This document shows positions 34,797 through 45,704 of a stretch of 64,000 bases of DNA, in pieces. The position numbers and the translations under genes are program-made. Source of the DNA: Siphonodentalium dalli (Eukaryota; Mollusca; Scaphopoda; Gadilida; Siphonodentaliidae); contig CP136061.1 of NCBI GenBank assembly GCA_032622095.1, forward strand, positions 118,926,754-118,990,753. The letters run 5' to 3'. The first letter of the stretch is position 1; each line of letters begins with the position of its first letter. The notes beneath the pieces were generated by a model. That model did no database searches. It saw only the letters and a program-made list of their open reading frames with translations, and had not been told where the DNA came from.

Positions 34797-34900
34797 TATT
34801 TATCATGGATGTTAACATGGACATGTAAATAGGAATGAGTCATTTTGAGGTCATTCGGCCAAAAAAACATGGCTGCCAGCGGCCATCTTGGATTTCAAAA
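34797..34900 (-). repeat. Solitary inverted monomer of the AAGATGGC repeat
   Basis: Reverse complement reads AAATCCAAGATGGCCGCTGG, then CAGCCATG, GGCCGAATGACC, TCAAAATGACTCATTCC, ACATGT and TTAACATCCATGATAAA, the word order of the tandem units at 48545-50780. Confidence 0.8.
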
Positions 34901-35127
34901 TTTGCAACAAAGTACAACACGATAACTGCCTGCAGTCAGTTTACAGTTAGAATTACATTATTTCTCTCATTCAAATTGGGTTTGAAGCCCAACTCATTGC
35001 CAAAACACTAAAAAACAAGCAGGAATTTTTTTTTTAGTTGCGGAAAAAATTGCTTATTGGTGGCTTTGACCACCCACCCACCCCGGCATACGTGCATCAC
35101 CCCCCCCCCCCCCCCTGTGCTACTCAG

Positions 35128-35800
35128 CAAAATGGCAGATAATTAGAACTCTTATGTTTGATTTGACTGATGTTTGCTATGCGTTTTGTTAATTAATCTG
35201 CGTTTAGATATTTGTGTTGATAAAATAACCGGAGAGCCAAAGTACTACATTACGCGAAACAGTTCTTTGGTTCTATTGGGACTTTCCGAACTTAATTAAC
35301 TAAATTACACAAACTTTGATTCATATTTTGTGTGTTTGATCAGGGCAACATGTGGCGCTGTTCGATTAATATATATATTAATAATACGGAAGTCCAAAAT
35401 GTGGGCAAAATGTCGCAGGTGACATGTGTCTATCGAGTCATCAAGGGAGATAAACCATGCATGGGGTTTGATCCTATCTTAATAATACGCTGCTAAGGTG
35501 GCACTGAGTTGGATTATTTTAAGATTAATGGTCATGGAAAATGTTTCATACTAAAACCCTCTTTATCGATACCATATCAGTAATAGAATAACCCCGAACG
35601 TAATTTATTTTTGGACCTAAACACCTTGTTCATAGTTGCATTTTTCATTACTTCAATGCGACTTTTTGTGTTATAGAAATCTCGTATAAGGGTAGTTACT
35701 ATATTTAACGACCTATTTCGATACCGCGAAAAAAATCACGTACTAATTATTTTTCCGGAAAGATTTTATTAAATAAATTTTTGACATTTTTCAGAAGAAT
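35128..35800. other. Unassigned stretch
   Basis: Nothing recognised. Confidence 0.4.
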
Positions 35801-35809
35801 GTTCATGTT

Positions 35810-35910
35810 AGTGTAAACATCGTTTAATACAATATTAACATAGCAAAGGGATTGAGACACAAGTTTTTCAACTTCAGTACGTCTCTCTACCCACACAATT
35901 TGACACACAC
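35810..35910 (+). repeat. Dispersed repeat R, copy 1
   Basis: GTGTAAACAT, ATAGCAAAGGGATTGAGACA, TTTTTCAACTT and GACACACAC match 60765-60860 in order. Confidence 0.5.
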
Positions 35911-36329
35911 AATTAATATAAAATAAGGATTACATACATATATTTTAATTTTACTCTTAGCTTTCAATTATTTCGGGATGTGATTCACATCCGGGAATGG
36001 TGCGAATTGGTGGTTGTGGTCTTTTGAAATTAATTTAATTGTATTTTCAAGCATATTCTGTTCTATTTATTTGTATTTGTATTTGTACTTTTAATGGTCC
36101 TATCCTATATCCAGCCCGAAATAAGTTTATGTTGTGTGACTCGTTTAGTGTACATGTAGTAGTGTTTGAACAAATAAACAAATGAGTTTATTAGATAATA
36201 CTACAAGCTTCCTGTTTGTGGTTTGTATTAGATGTTAACTTCAGTTTGTTAAAGTTTAAAAAAATAATGTGTTTGTTCAAAAATATGTCTCCTAGTTCTT
36301 ATGTAATATTATCTCCCTTTGAAATCCAA

Positions 36330-36515
36330 CATTGGCTATATAAGGGAATACATTGGTCTAACAATATTTACCTTGACCTTGTAAGCCATTGCATTCTCTT
36401 ATACGTGCGAGGCTCCTTATGGAAGACTCGCATATATAAGATAATGCACCGGTACAATGTCTGTAATGCTGCACCAGCGCGCAGCTCCCGTCATGAAAGG
36501 GTCCAATCCGCAGTA
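36330..36515. mobile_element. TTAA MITE family B, decayed copy
   Basis: GCATTCTCTTATACGTGCGA ... CTCGCATATATAAGATAATG is a worn palindrome; TGCTGCACCAGCGC and CCCGTCATGAAAGGGT follow, as in the copy ending at 41736. The final TTAA is lost. Confidence 0.65.
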
Positions 36516-37370
36516 CCAACATAACATAACACCATATAGGGGAACCAGTTGAAGATGGTTTACTTCATTACTGTGGTATATCCATTGAGGCCAGTCGGTA
36601 TTGGGTCGGGTTCCGATCCCATTCCCATATGGCTGCACAATTTGATTTCTTCGTGATCAAATGAGGTTTTACGAGATTTTTGTTCTAATCAATGACTCAC
36701 TAGGGTCATATAACGAGAATCAATCCAAAAGAACGCTGCGAGATCGAAATTTGTTACATTTCATTTGGTTTGATTTATGGACCGCCAGTTCTCCCCAAAC
36801 GTGATACAGGAGAAGGATGGCTCAAGATTGAACCCAGATGTGGATTCCGAGAAATTTGCAAGTAAAACACATGATCGAAGGTTTTATTAATTGAAAATTG
36901 TCAGACACCTAGGCGGTGTCATGTGACTTGAACGTATGCCATTATTATAGGATAAACTGCCGTCGATTCGCTCAAAACGCCTCGTTGCATAGCAACTGGC
37001 TTCGGACTTCTTCCAGGAAGAAGCAAAATAAATAACATACCGTCGTTCAATTTGATACATGAGCCTACTTTCTATTTCGCGGTCATCGACTTGAAAAAAA
37101 AAATTGAGCATAGAGTTGATATATCTGAATTCGTGAATGCAAAAACTGTAATTTGATGCACAAAGTTAATTTTATTGAGTGTAAGCACGAAGCCCCAACA
37201 AATACACCAGTTAAATGACTTTCTCACATTTCATGAAATTATCCGACCCCAGAGGTTTCCCTTCATAATATGCATGCGTACACTCACCGCTCCGCCAACG
37301 TATTACTGTGTATTGGAAACCAACGGATTCAACAAATGGGTCGTTGCGATATGGGGCGGAGGTTGCGGAT
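36516..37370. other. Unassigned stretch
   Basis: No supported gene. Confidence 0.4.
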
Positions 37371-37379
37371 GTCACCCCC

Positions 37380-37510
37380 AACTTCGGTCAAAATATAAAA
37401 CAGTTGGAAATTTCTAGGCACAACATTAGTTTGACAAAATTTGACACCGCATATACATGTCGGTTGAAAAATTTTCTCAATGTTTGATATTCCAACCAGC
37501 AATTAGTGGG
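37380..37510 (+). repeat. Dispersed repeat J
   Basis: TCAAAATATAAAACAGTTGG, ACATTAGTTTGACAAA and TATTCCAACCAGCAATTAGT in J order. Confidence 0.55.
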
Positions 37511-37556
37511 AATTTGTTGTTTGTTTTCTTTTTTGGACAAACAGTAGCATATGTTT

Positions 37557-37757
37557 CTAGTTTTTATCAAAGATTGCAGAGAATAATTTTGCGAAATAAG
37601 ACTTCCACCCAGAGATAATGTCTTTTGGATCAGGCACCACATTATCTTCGAAAATTATTTCGGAACCAACAGAGAATGATTTGTTCCGATCTGCATTCAC
37701 TTGCTTCCAGAAGGCAACCTGGTAACAAGTAGCGAAATGTTCAAGTTGGACAAACAT
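37557..37757 (-). pseudogene. LINE ORF2 linker remnant
   Basis: The minus-strand frame contains VAFWKQVNADRNKS, then SEIIFEDNVVPDPKDII and WKSYFAKLFS. This fits the FWK-VN-R ... DP ... W-YF segment between endonuclease and RT in many LINEs. It lies downstream (on the minus strand) of the endonuclease remnant, in the right order. The RT that should follow is missing. Confidence 0.7.
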
Positions 37758-38155
37758 GCTATGCTGATGTCATTCAGCAGCTCGTCACACCGGAACACTC
37801 GTTTGTCTTGTTTATATCCACAGTATGAAAGAGAGGCAGTTGAATATTCCTTTCAGTATTCAATCCACGCCGATCGTTTTGACTTGGATTCCTTATGAAG
37901 CTTTGACAGTTCAGGATTCCAATAAAGTTGACCGGAATTGTCTGAATCCAGCAGCTAGTTGAAAAGCATAGAGTTGAACATTTACAATGCGGTCGTATAA
38001 AGAATTCGGCGAATGGAAGTTCACGCGTGTGGTATGCACCCAGTTGAAGTCAACACAGAATGATTTCAGGTAAGAGTTGTATATAGATTGGTATAGTCAT
38101 TTCCAGTTGAACAGTTGGAGGGTCGACATTGGTATGCGGAATATATAGAGTACAT
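37758..38155 (-). other. LINE ORF2 interior, frame lost
   Basis: Lies between endonuclease and linker remnants on the minus strand; no readable frame remains. Confidence 0.4.
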
Positions 38156-38431
38156 TCAATTGGCACATGTCATACACGTGGTGTTGTTAACACCATCCTC
38201 GAAGATAAGACTCGATGTAATTATTTTTGCAGATGAATTAGACATCAAGATGTGATCAATGGCTGTCGGATTGAGATGTCCCATAATTATTACATGTCCG
38301 AGATTACTAAGCCGGACAACATCACTCTCCACCGAGGTCAGATAATCACCGAAGAAATTATCGTCGTGGGTTGTGCTCGGTAGATACGATTGGATCAGAA
38401 TCAGGGTGTAGTTAACAAGCTTTATTTGCAT
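38156..38431 (-). pseudogene. LINE endonuclease (APE-like) remnant
   Basis: Reads LVNYTLILIQSYLPSTTHDD, FFGDYLTSVESDV, LGHVIIMGHLN and IDHILMS. This corresponds to the middle of an AP-endonuclease-like domain: the conserved beta-strand ending GDxN and the later IDHIL segment. The catalytic Asp of GDxN is His here, and only two residues separate it from the IDHIL region, so tens of residues are deleted. An in-frame continuation upstream has several stops. Confidence 0.75.
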
Positions 38432-38554
38432 AGCTATAGTTTTGGCAATATCAGTATCTAAAACAGTTCACAGGTGGGATAAGTCTGATCTTACCACGAA
38501 TGATTGAACCCCTCATCATTATTTTTAATATACACTGGGTTCATATTGTACTGA

Positions 38555-39660
38555 TTAGGAAATTGGCGATATCGTCCGCTGTCGTGTGAGGTCCAATGCG
38601 ACCAAGAATGAATTTACGATATCTTCTCTTGTGTGGGATAGGAACACCGGTGGAGTCGGTTTCTGCCTGTTCATCACCGCCGTCCGTCGTCGAACTTGGG
38701 GTTCCTTTGTCACATTTATTGGTAGAGAGAGCACACGCGACATATACGAGCTCTTGTCATGCGCAAGTATCACTGATACACTGTTGACGCTTGACAGAGA
38801 TACACCAGGAGCCGAATCGAGCGATCTAGTCGTACATTTCTCATTTGACTTGTCCATAATTTGAGCCGGTTTAGCGCTCCCGGGTTGGATATCGCCAGAA
38901 ACTTCAGAGTCAATAGTATTCAGAGGAACTTTAACAGAAGGGAAGCTGATGTCGTTCGCCAAGGAGGCGCCAAACTTTGGAGTAGATGTGGGTGTATTGC
39001 TAACACCATGTCCGGGTTTCTCGGCCGTGGCCGGGAATCAAATGAATTATAAGTGCGTATGGTGTTGTCATTGGTCCCATAGGCGTGTGATGTTGAAAAC
39101 AAGCACATAATTCCTTATATGTGTTCATCACCCTTGCGGCAAATACCTCGAACATAGTGTGCAAGCGCTTTTCAACATTGTCCATGTTTTTCTTTGAAGA
39201 AGATTATAGCTCTGCGCATCGTCTGGCCACTGAGTTAATTCTAGATTGAAGGCATCAGATTTCACGAAGGGATTCCTCATAGTCTTCATTTTCTTGGAGA
39301 TTTCCGTCGCGAACCTATCGTGTGAGTCCTTGTTGACACAAGTTTTAACTTCTGATTTGACGATTCTTGAGATTGTTATATTCCCAAACACTTATCATCT
39401 GTAAGCCGTTCGAATGCGAGATCTAGCTCAGTTTGCTTTTCATATAGTGTTTTGATGGCAGCTGTGTTAGAAAAACTGGATTTTGAATTTGACGTCTTCA
39501 ATTTTTCGATTTCCTGTGTGATTTCCACCTGTTTGTTTTTTACTTACTTTATGTCTGCCTCGATCACAGAGATATGTTTCTCATGACGTCCGTTAACAGA
39601 TAACTGATTGGATCTTATAATTGTAAGCTCAGTTAATATACTGGATAGCTGATCCTGTAT
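38555..39660 (-). pseudogene. LINE ORF1 remnant with coiled coil
   Basis: Minus-strand translation of about 39660-39380 gives a heptad-like, Glu/Lys/Gln-rich segment (QDQLSSILTELTIIR ... KNKQVEITQEIEKLK) with one internal stop, as expected of an ORF1 coiled coil. Frames at 39128-39391 and 38555-38962 continue with a charged and then Ser/Pro-rich, basic region (VRRRTAVMNRQKP). Stops and frame changes show it is dead. Orientation and order match the endonuclease remnant downstream. Confidence 0.6.
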
Positions 39661-40045
39661 GCACGTGACATTACACGGGCATTGCTATAACCGGTATTAG
39701 CCGGTTGTGTATTTGAAGTGGATTCTTTGCGCTGATATTGTTTCAATAGTCACGAATGTTATCAAGTGGACCGCCGTGAAGCAACTGAACAAAGTTATAA
39801 ATGTATTTGGCAACTTTAGTCAGCTGCCATATATATTGTAGAGAATGGGGCAGATACTTTAATTTAAAGTCTTTAAATTAAACTACCTAAGTCTTCTGAA
39901 AGCTATCTCTAAATTACAGCATCATACGTTAGTTTTGATGTTATATAAGGCGGCAGGATATGTTGAGAACATAACATTGACCAATGTTCAACTGCATGAT
40001 ACCAGAACGGAATGACCTAATCGTGCTGAATATTTTCAAATTATA
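39661..40045. other. Possible LINE 5' flank, otherwise unassigned
   Basis: Contains a small CTTTAATTTAAAG / CTTTAAATTAAA palindromic patch near 39858; no other feature. Confidence 0.35.
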
Positions 40046-40047
40046 TT

Positions 40048-40515
40048 AAACTAGCTGGTGGACCCGACTTCGTCCGGGCTGTTTCCCCTCTGCTTTTCGG
40101 CGAATTGCGCGATTTGACCTTGAATTAACCATTTTGAATGTCAAGGTCAGGTCGGGGTCACGATTTGACCCGTCCAAAACACTCCCCGGACAAAAGTACC
40201 GGTTTTACCCGATTTGACCTCGAATTGACCATTTTGAAGGTCAAGGTCAGGTTGGTGTCACAATTCGACCCGTCCAAAACAATCCTCGGACAAAAGTAAC
40301 CCTATGTATCAAATTTCGTCGAAATCCGTCCGTTTTACCAGATTTGACCTTGAATTGACCTTTTTGAAGGTCAAGGTCAGGTCGGGTCGGGGTAACGATT
40401 TGACCGGTTCAAAAGACTCCTCAGACAAAAGTACCTCTGTCTGGCAGTTTTTCCGGCCATAGCTAACACACCGACAGACAGACAGACAGACAGAAGTCCC
40501 AAAATATATATTAGA
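40048..40515 (+). mobile_element. MINE-type repeat with (GACA)n
   Basis: Begins AACTAGCTGGTGGACCCGAC and TTCGTCCGGGCT, includes three units of a TTTGACCTTGAATTGACC-like and GGTCAAGGTCAGGTCGG-like tandem (about 40110, 40205, 40335), and ends (GACA)5 then AAAATATATATTAG. Same head and tail as 52128-52616. Non-coding; class uncertain (non-LTR-derived or Helitron-related). Confidence 0.65.
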
Positions 40516-41465
40516 CAAACAATATAGCCTGTGTTCTGATTTTTGGTCACATCTGATCCATATATTTTATAAATTTTAAGGTTGACTATATTCTGAATAT
40601 ATAGCACTATATGATAAAATAAAACATGCCTTTCTTCATTATTTAACCACAAAGTCATATTTGATTACTTTTTGAAAAGTCTTGTTTTTTGTAATCAAAT
40701 AAATCAACTGGAAAAAAGTATTTGTAATCATCAAATTTAACTAATTTGTATTTTAATAAAATAATCCAGGCATGTCATCTCCGCATCCATTGTTATCGTG
40801 TTTGCAGATACCACGTACTCAGAATCAGACTATTTTTATTTCATAGTAAATCAACATATAACAGTACAATACAAATTGTTTTTTTTTTGCACAATGATAT
40901 GCCATATGAAGACCACATGACTATCGGGATGGGCTGTCGTCCTGTCGCCACCAACAAAAACTAATATATAAATATGTTTTATTCGGTAAATGAGTCCGAT
41001 TGTATGGCATGTGAGAGCTGGTTTAGCATTCTATTACATTTCCTGTTCTTTGTGATAAGCTAGACATTGATGCGTCAAATATATTTAAAACGCCATGACG
41101 ATTTGAATGGAATAATTAACAGCCTAACATAACATTGTAATATATAATTATGTAAGTGGCCAAATTTGAAAAGTTATGTTGATAATTGAATCATTTCCAT
41201 TGATTGGATGTATTACCAAGTAAACACATTTATAGTGTCCACGTCATATTTCTAGCATAAAAATATTTTTAGTATTTCTAGGCATCATCTCTTAACCCGA
41301 TGCGGGGCGTCTTATAAGAGACTTCCCACGGAAAAACATAACATATGATACATAGACTGGAGTTTCTCTATGTTAGAATCACTAAAATAATTCGATCGTC
41401 TATTTACTGAATACGATATACGGATATAGTAATATGTATTTAGTAGTTCTACCAAGTTGCTACGT
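40516..41465. other. Unassigned stretch
   Basis: AT-rich, nothing recognised. Confidence 0.4.
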
Positions 41466-41468
41466 CGC

Positions 41469-41736
41469 TTAACCCTTCCATGGCTGGAGTTTCCTGAAAT
41501 TTTGCGAAAAACCTGTGCCAAAGCATTCTCTTATATATGCGAGTCTCCCATATGGAGCCTCGCATATATAAGATAGTACATTGGTCTGGCATTATTAACA
41601 TTGACATTATAAGCCAGTGCATTGTGTTATATATGTCAGGCTCCCTGTGTGAGACTTGAATATATACATGTAAGGGAATACGCTGTCACAGGATATTTAA
41701 TGCTGCACCAGCGCATCCCCGTCATGAAAGGGTTAA
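41469..41736 (+). mobile_element. TTAA MITE family B, full copy
   Basis: TTAACCCTTCCATGGCTGG to CCGTCATGAAAGGGTTAA, 268 bp with TTAA at both ends. Double-palindrome core at 41512-41692 (CCTGTGCC ... TCACAGG), worn. TGCTGCACCAGCGC sits just inside the right end. Its right TTAA is also the left TTAA of the next element. Confidence 0.8.
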
Positions 41737-42234
41737 AGGTACGATTGGCCTTGGCGGTGGGTATCCTGTGAAAATATTTCCACCCGTCAAAAACCGCCAC
41801 AAACAGAAAGAACATCAAAATGTAGACAGACTTTGTCCGTATACAAATAAGAAATATCGCATAAACAGTATGTTATTGTCAAATGTTTGACCATTGTTAT
41901 GTAAACAAAAGCATAAAAAGTTAATTTTCTGGTGTTTGTTTATATTATGATGGTAAACATAAAGAGCGTTCTTTGTTGGTGAATTCCTGATATGGAACTA
42001 ATAAAGAGCGTTTATGCCATTTGTGTGTGGTTAGCCAGTAGCATTGTGCTGTCTTCTGTAACACAATCAGGCTCTTGTTTAGGTAAAATATAGTAGGTCT
42101 TTATGATAACATGCTGTTTACGTGATGGTCATGGTATATATGAACGAAACTGTATGCGTTTTAATGTTTTTCTGTTTACGGTGATTAGAACAAATATGAA
42201 TATTTTCGACAACTAAGGCCGCACGTGCCTTTAA
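41733..42234 (+). mobile_element. TTAA MITE family E, copy 4
   Basis: TTAAAGGTACGATTGGCC to GGCCGCACGTGCCTTTAA, 502 bp; begins at the TTAA that ends the family B element. Confidence 0.9.
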
Positions 42235-42324
42235 TACTACTTGCTCCCGTTGTTAAATCAATATATATATTCGTGTTCGTTTCAGTTGATTGATTGATGT
42301 ATTATTCACAAAAAGTCTTAAATA

Positions 42325-42595
42325 AAACTAGAGGTGGGCTATCTCAATGTGATTATGGATACCCCATGGCAGCCAGACGGACGGACAGTCTTATTAAAAA
42401 AAAACAATCGAGACAATCTGCAAAGAAAATTGCCTAATCGGTCCCTGCCAAGTCTTAAAACAAAATTGACCGGAAAATATAGGAATATAAGCTCGGACAA
42501 TGTTGCGTCTACGCCACGACAGACGGACGGACGGACATACGGGCGGACTTACAAGCTTATTCCTATATACCCCATAAATCGGGGTATAAAAAGTA
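42325..42595 (+). repeat. Repeat with GACGGACGG tracts and 3' hairpin
   Basis: CTAGAGGTGGGCTATCTC, two GACGGACGGAC tracts (about 42378 and 42523) and a terminal TATACCCC ... GGGGTATA stem-loop. The layout is common in mollusc interspersed repeats; class uncertain. The 95-codon frame 42334-42621 lies within it. Confidence 0.55.
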
Positions 42596-42654
42596 AGAAT
42601 CCTTATATTATTTGTACGTGATGGTAGTGGTCAGGTCAGCGTATAGCAGGGGAC

Positions 42655-43212
42655 CAGGGTCCGCGCTGGACCGCAATTTACTTTTGCCAAATGAAAATAT
42701 GTTTTGTCAAATTATTTTAGCAATTGCCATTGCTATCCCTGGTAGTATCATTTTCTGCAACCTTAAATCTTATGTTTCGACAATCGCGGTTTGATCGAAT
42801 TTTGATATCGATAGAAAAGCAGTTAGTTAATAATTAATTATACTCGCATCTCTATTGTGGTTTATCATACAACAAAGCCAATCACCGAAAAAGACAATGG
42901 TAGAAGGGTTTATCAATCAGAAGGCACATCACAGGAGGATTAGTAATCCCTCCAACCATCAGTACTAATGCTATGAGATTAACTGCATCTTAATAAAGGT
43001 GTTAACTTTCCCTAGACCTTATAAAACACCACTAATATAATTATATAGAAAGAGTTTCCTGAAATTAATATTATTGATTGACCAATATTTTAAAAATTGC
43101 TTGAGGAATTAAAAAGTGACTTGCCAAAACTTTTGCCAAATGAAAATATTTTTTGCCAAATGTAAATTATTTTTTCCATTGGCAAATTTGGCAAGTAGCA
43201 GCGCGAACCATG
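42655..43212. mobile_element. hAT-like MITE with 8-bp target duplication
   Basis: CAGGGTCCGCGCTGG at the left and CAGCGCGAACCATG at the right are imperfect inverted ends. CAGGGGAC flanks it exactly on both sides (42647-42654 and 43213-43220). CAG start plus 8-bp duplication is characteristic of hAT. Inside, TTTTGCCAAATGAAAATA recurs near each end. No ORF. Confidence 0.8.
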
Positions 43213-43220
43213 CAGGGGAC

Positions 43221-44390
43221 TGAACTAATTAACGAAAATTAATATTCACTTATCGCGGGAACCCATATCTTGCTTAAGTGAACGAAAGCTATATACTTGG
43301 TAACGAATCGCGTCCATTTGTTGCAAACATAACAGAACGTCGAAGTCATGCTGTTATCCCCATAAAAACAGGTCCGGCGCGTTGTTCTCAACTCCTCCCG
43401 TGTTACAACTCTCCCGTGTTAGCCTTGATTTGGTAAACAATTTAGCCTCAACAATACGAGGATATTTCTCGATAATTACGGATTCTATCAGACCGACAAA
43501 GTGGTCTCGGGGAGTGTTTTCAGTTCAGAAAAGCCACAATGTTACCCGAGAATCTAATTTCGAGACGTTATTGGTTCACTTTGCTAATAATCCTTTACGA
43601 ATAGCTGACTTATCATTCGGTCTGATTGGAATTTGACTCATACAAGACAAATTCTACCATATAGCTAACGAGGATTTACACTTCATCCGACAAGACGTTG
43701 CCGAAATTACCTCTGTAAATTCAATCTCTGTTCCGATCTAGGTGATATATCGTCCAATCTTCCATATCTTATGCGTGATATATGCTGCGTATGTATCTAG
43801 TAATCGCCTCATCACCCCCATATTTCCGCGCGACAATATAGCATGTTCGCTGTCGTTTCCTTCATACCAAGTGAATGATTGCAGTACTAACTCAAACGTA
43901 TCATTGCAAGATGATCAGTTAAGAAGAATCTTGGTTGATTAAACCACCAAAAATCCACACAAGCAACGCTCAGGAGGATTTATCCTGTTTAGCTACATAT
44001 GTGATTGGTATGGATTGAATTGTCAGCGATAGGTTTTAATAATTCATACCCGCGAGCCAAGGTAGACTGGCATCGTCACCAATATAGCACCAGGGAGTTA
44101 TATTGGTAGGAATACGTGGAAGCCACTTTCCTGGGGCAGACACGAATTGCCAAAAAGGTTCTGATCGTTAATCGACATTATCACACCTCATGCCATTATT
44201 ACCACCACATGTTTCTAATTCTCCCGAACCAGCATGGGTGCTAATCTTTTAACTAGTTCACTGCTAAATATCATATGTACACATAATGAAAAACGCATAT
44301 ATATTTCAATAAACAGAAAATCATTGAAATTTATGCTTGGAGTATGTAATTTACTCTTTTCTCAATTTTGAGCCCCAAACATACATACAT
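43221..44390. other. Unassigned stretch
   Basis: Plus frames 43382-43636 and 43742-43942 have no recognised motif. The first bases (GGACTGAACTAATTAACG) are the flank of a family I fold-back terminus. Confidence 0.4.
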
Positions 44391-44393
44391 TTC

Positions 44394-44733
44394 GGATTAG
44401 GTTATGATTTTGAGCCTGGTTGTCTGATTAGGCTATGGTTAGGAGTATGGTTGTCTGATTATGGTACGGTTATGAGCCTGGCTATCTCAATATATGGTCA
44501 TGAACCTGGTTGTCAGATTAGATTATGGTTATGAGCCTGGATGTCAGATTAGGTTATGGTTATGAGTATGGTTGTCACATTAGGGTATGGTTATGAATCT
44601 TGTTATCAAATTAGGTTATGTATATGAGCCTTGATGTCTTATTGGGTTATGGTTATGAGCATGGATGTCGGATTAGGTTAAGGGTATGAGCCTGATTGTC
44701 GGATTAGGTTATGGTTATTAGCCTGGTTGTCGG
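44394..44733 (+). repeat. 31-bp minisatellite, about 11 units
   Basis: Unit GGATTAGGTTATGGTTATGA then GCCTGGTTGTC, with point differences between units and one 28-bp unit. Not telomeric. 31 is not a multiple of three, so the open frame across its start is accidental. Confidence 0.95.
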
Positions 44734-45145
44734 ACACTGTTGGTCAAAACAATTTGTCAGTTTCCTCTAACTTTTTGCAATTAAACTACCCTTTCTGACC
44801 ATGTTGTCGGTCGGCATCCTTACAAAGTTCACAATGTCCCAATTTAATTACATATTTAACAATATTTCAAAAATATTAAATGACAAACATGATTTAATTG
44901 ATAAAACTAAACAAACAATACAGTGACGCCTCCAAAGCCCAGATATGGTATTCCAGCACTCTTACGTAGGGTCCAAGTATGGGCTTCCAGCACTGGACCA
45001 GTTAATGAATGACTTTCAGACTCAGCAGCACAACCATGCAACTAACTAGCTTTCATATAGGAGTGTGTTGACAATTCGACAACCACACATTTTATGTATG
45101 TATCCGAGCAAGTCAACTTCTATAGACTATTCATAGAACTTTCAC
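44734..45145. other. Unassigned stretch
   Basis: Nothing recognised. Confidence 0.4.
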
Positions 45146-45149
45146 CAGC

Positions 45150-45582
45150 ATGGTGAGACCAGTACTAGAGAGTTGTGACTCGAACTGGAATCCAAGGACG
45201 AAACGCCATGGCAATGCCCTCGAATGAATATAAATGTGCACGTACAAAGCTGGTAACACCCTTAAAACCGTTAGCATATCGAGAGCGATTGCATGATCTT
45301 GAAGATTCTGTGATTCAGAGGAGACCTGATATAAACGTATACATTGATGAATGGACGTTAGCACTTTAACACGTACGAGTTCGTTGACCAAGCTCTGTCT
45401 GACAAGACGAGGGGCGTTCTATGAAACTACAAAAGAATGATATGTCTCAAACGATTTTGCGGAAATGTTTCTTCACAGAATGTGTCACTAACGACTGGAA
45501 TTTACCCGCGATCACGTAATAATTGCAAAAAAGTTCAATGCCTTCAAATCTCTTGTAGACTCAATTTGCTGTTGGAAAAAAA
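45150..45582 (+). pseudogene. LINE ORF2 C-terminal remnant (second type)
   Basis: Reading starts at MVRPVLESCDSNWNPRTKR, which fits the (Y)VRPxLEY...VWxPxxK block after the RT palm. In another frame follow ARTKLVTPLKPLAYRERLHD (RRATKLVPxLKxLxYEERLxxL block), then after a further frameshift MKLQKNDMSQTILRKCFFTE, CVTNDWN and KFNAFKSLVDS, matching the C-terminal FF-xRVVNDWN ... SFKxxLD tail. At least two frameshifts and a stop. It differs from the LINE at 24934, so it is a separate lineage, perhaps Rex1/CR1-like. Confidence 0.75.
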
Positions 45583-45700
45583 TTAGTTTGACAATGTTGA
45601 TATTCAGACACATTAGTGTCTCTTTTGATGATATGGTACCGAATTGCTTATTTTTCACATGGACGAAAAGTCAATATACTTGTCTCGGATTATTGTTGAT
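45583..45700. other. Unassigned stretch
   Basis: Nothing recognised. Confidence 0.4.
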
Positions 45701-45704
45701 GATA

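Larger units (their letters stand above)
34080..35117. mobile_element. hAT-like composite element with G-run and C-run termini
   Basis: The 10-mer TGCTACTCAG flanks it on both sides (34070-34079 and 35118-35127). The left end is AG11 then TCGG; the right end is a C16 run then TG, so ends read (C)AGGGG.../...CCCCT(G), as in hAT elements. GGCACGTATGGC near the left and GGCATACGTGC near the right are also inverted. A family E MITE and a solitary inverted monomer of the 48.5-kb array lie inside. Confidence 0.6.

Noticed and set aside
36983-36998. GTTGCATAGCAAC, and GTTGCTAGGAGAC near 60898, as RFX X-box sites
   Set aside because: Single short matches in non-conserved DNA with no neighbouring promoter are expected by chance.
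44394-44733. Telomeric repeat
   Set aside because: The unit is 31 bp with TTAGGTTATGG-type words and is not TTAGGG.
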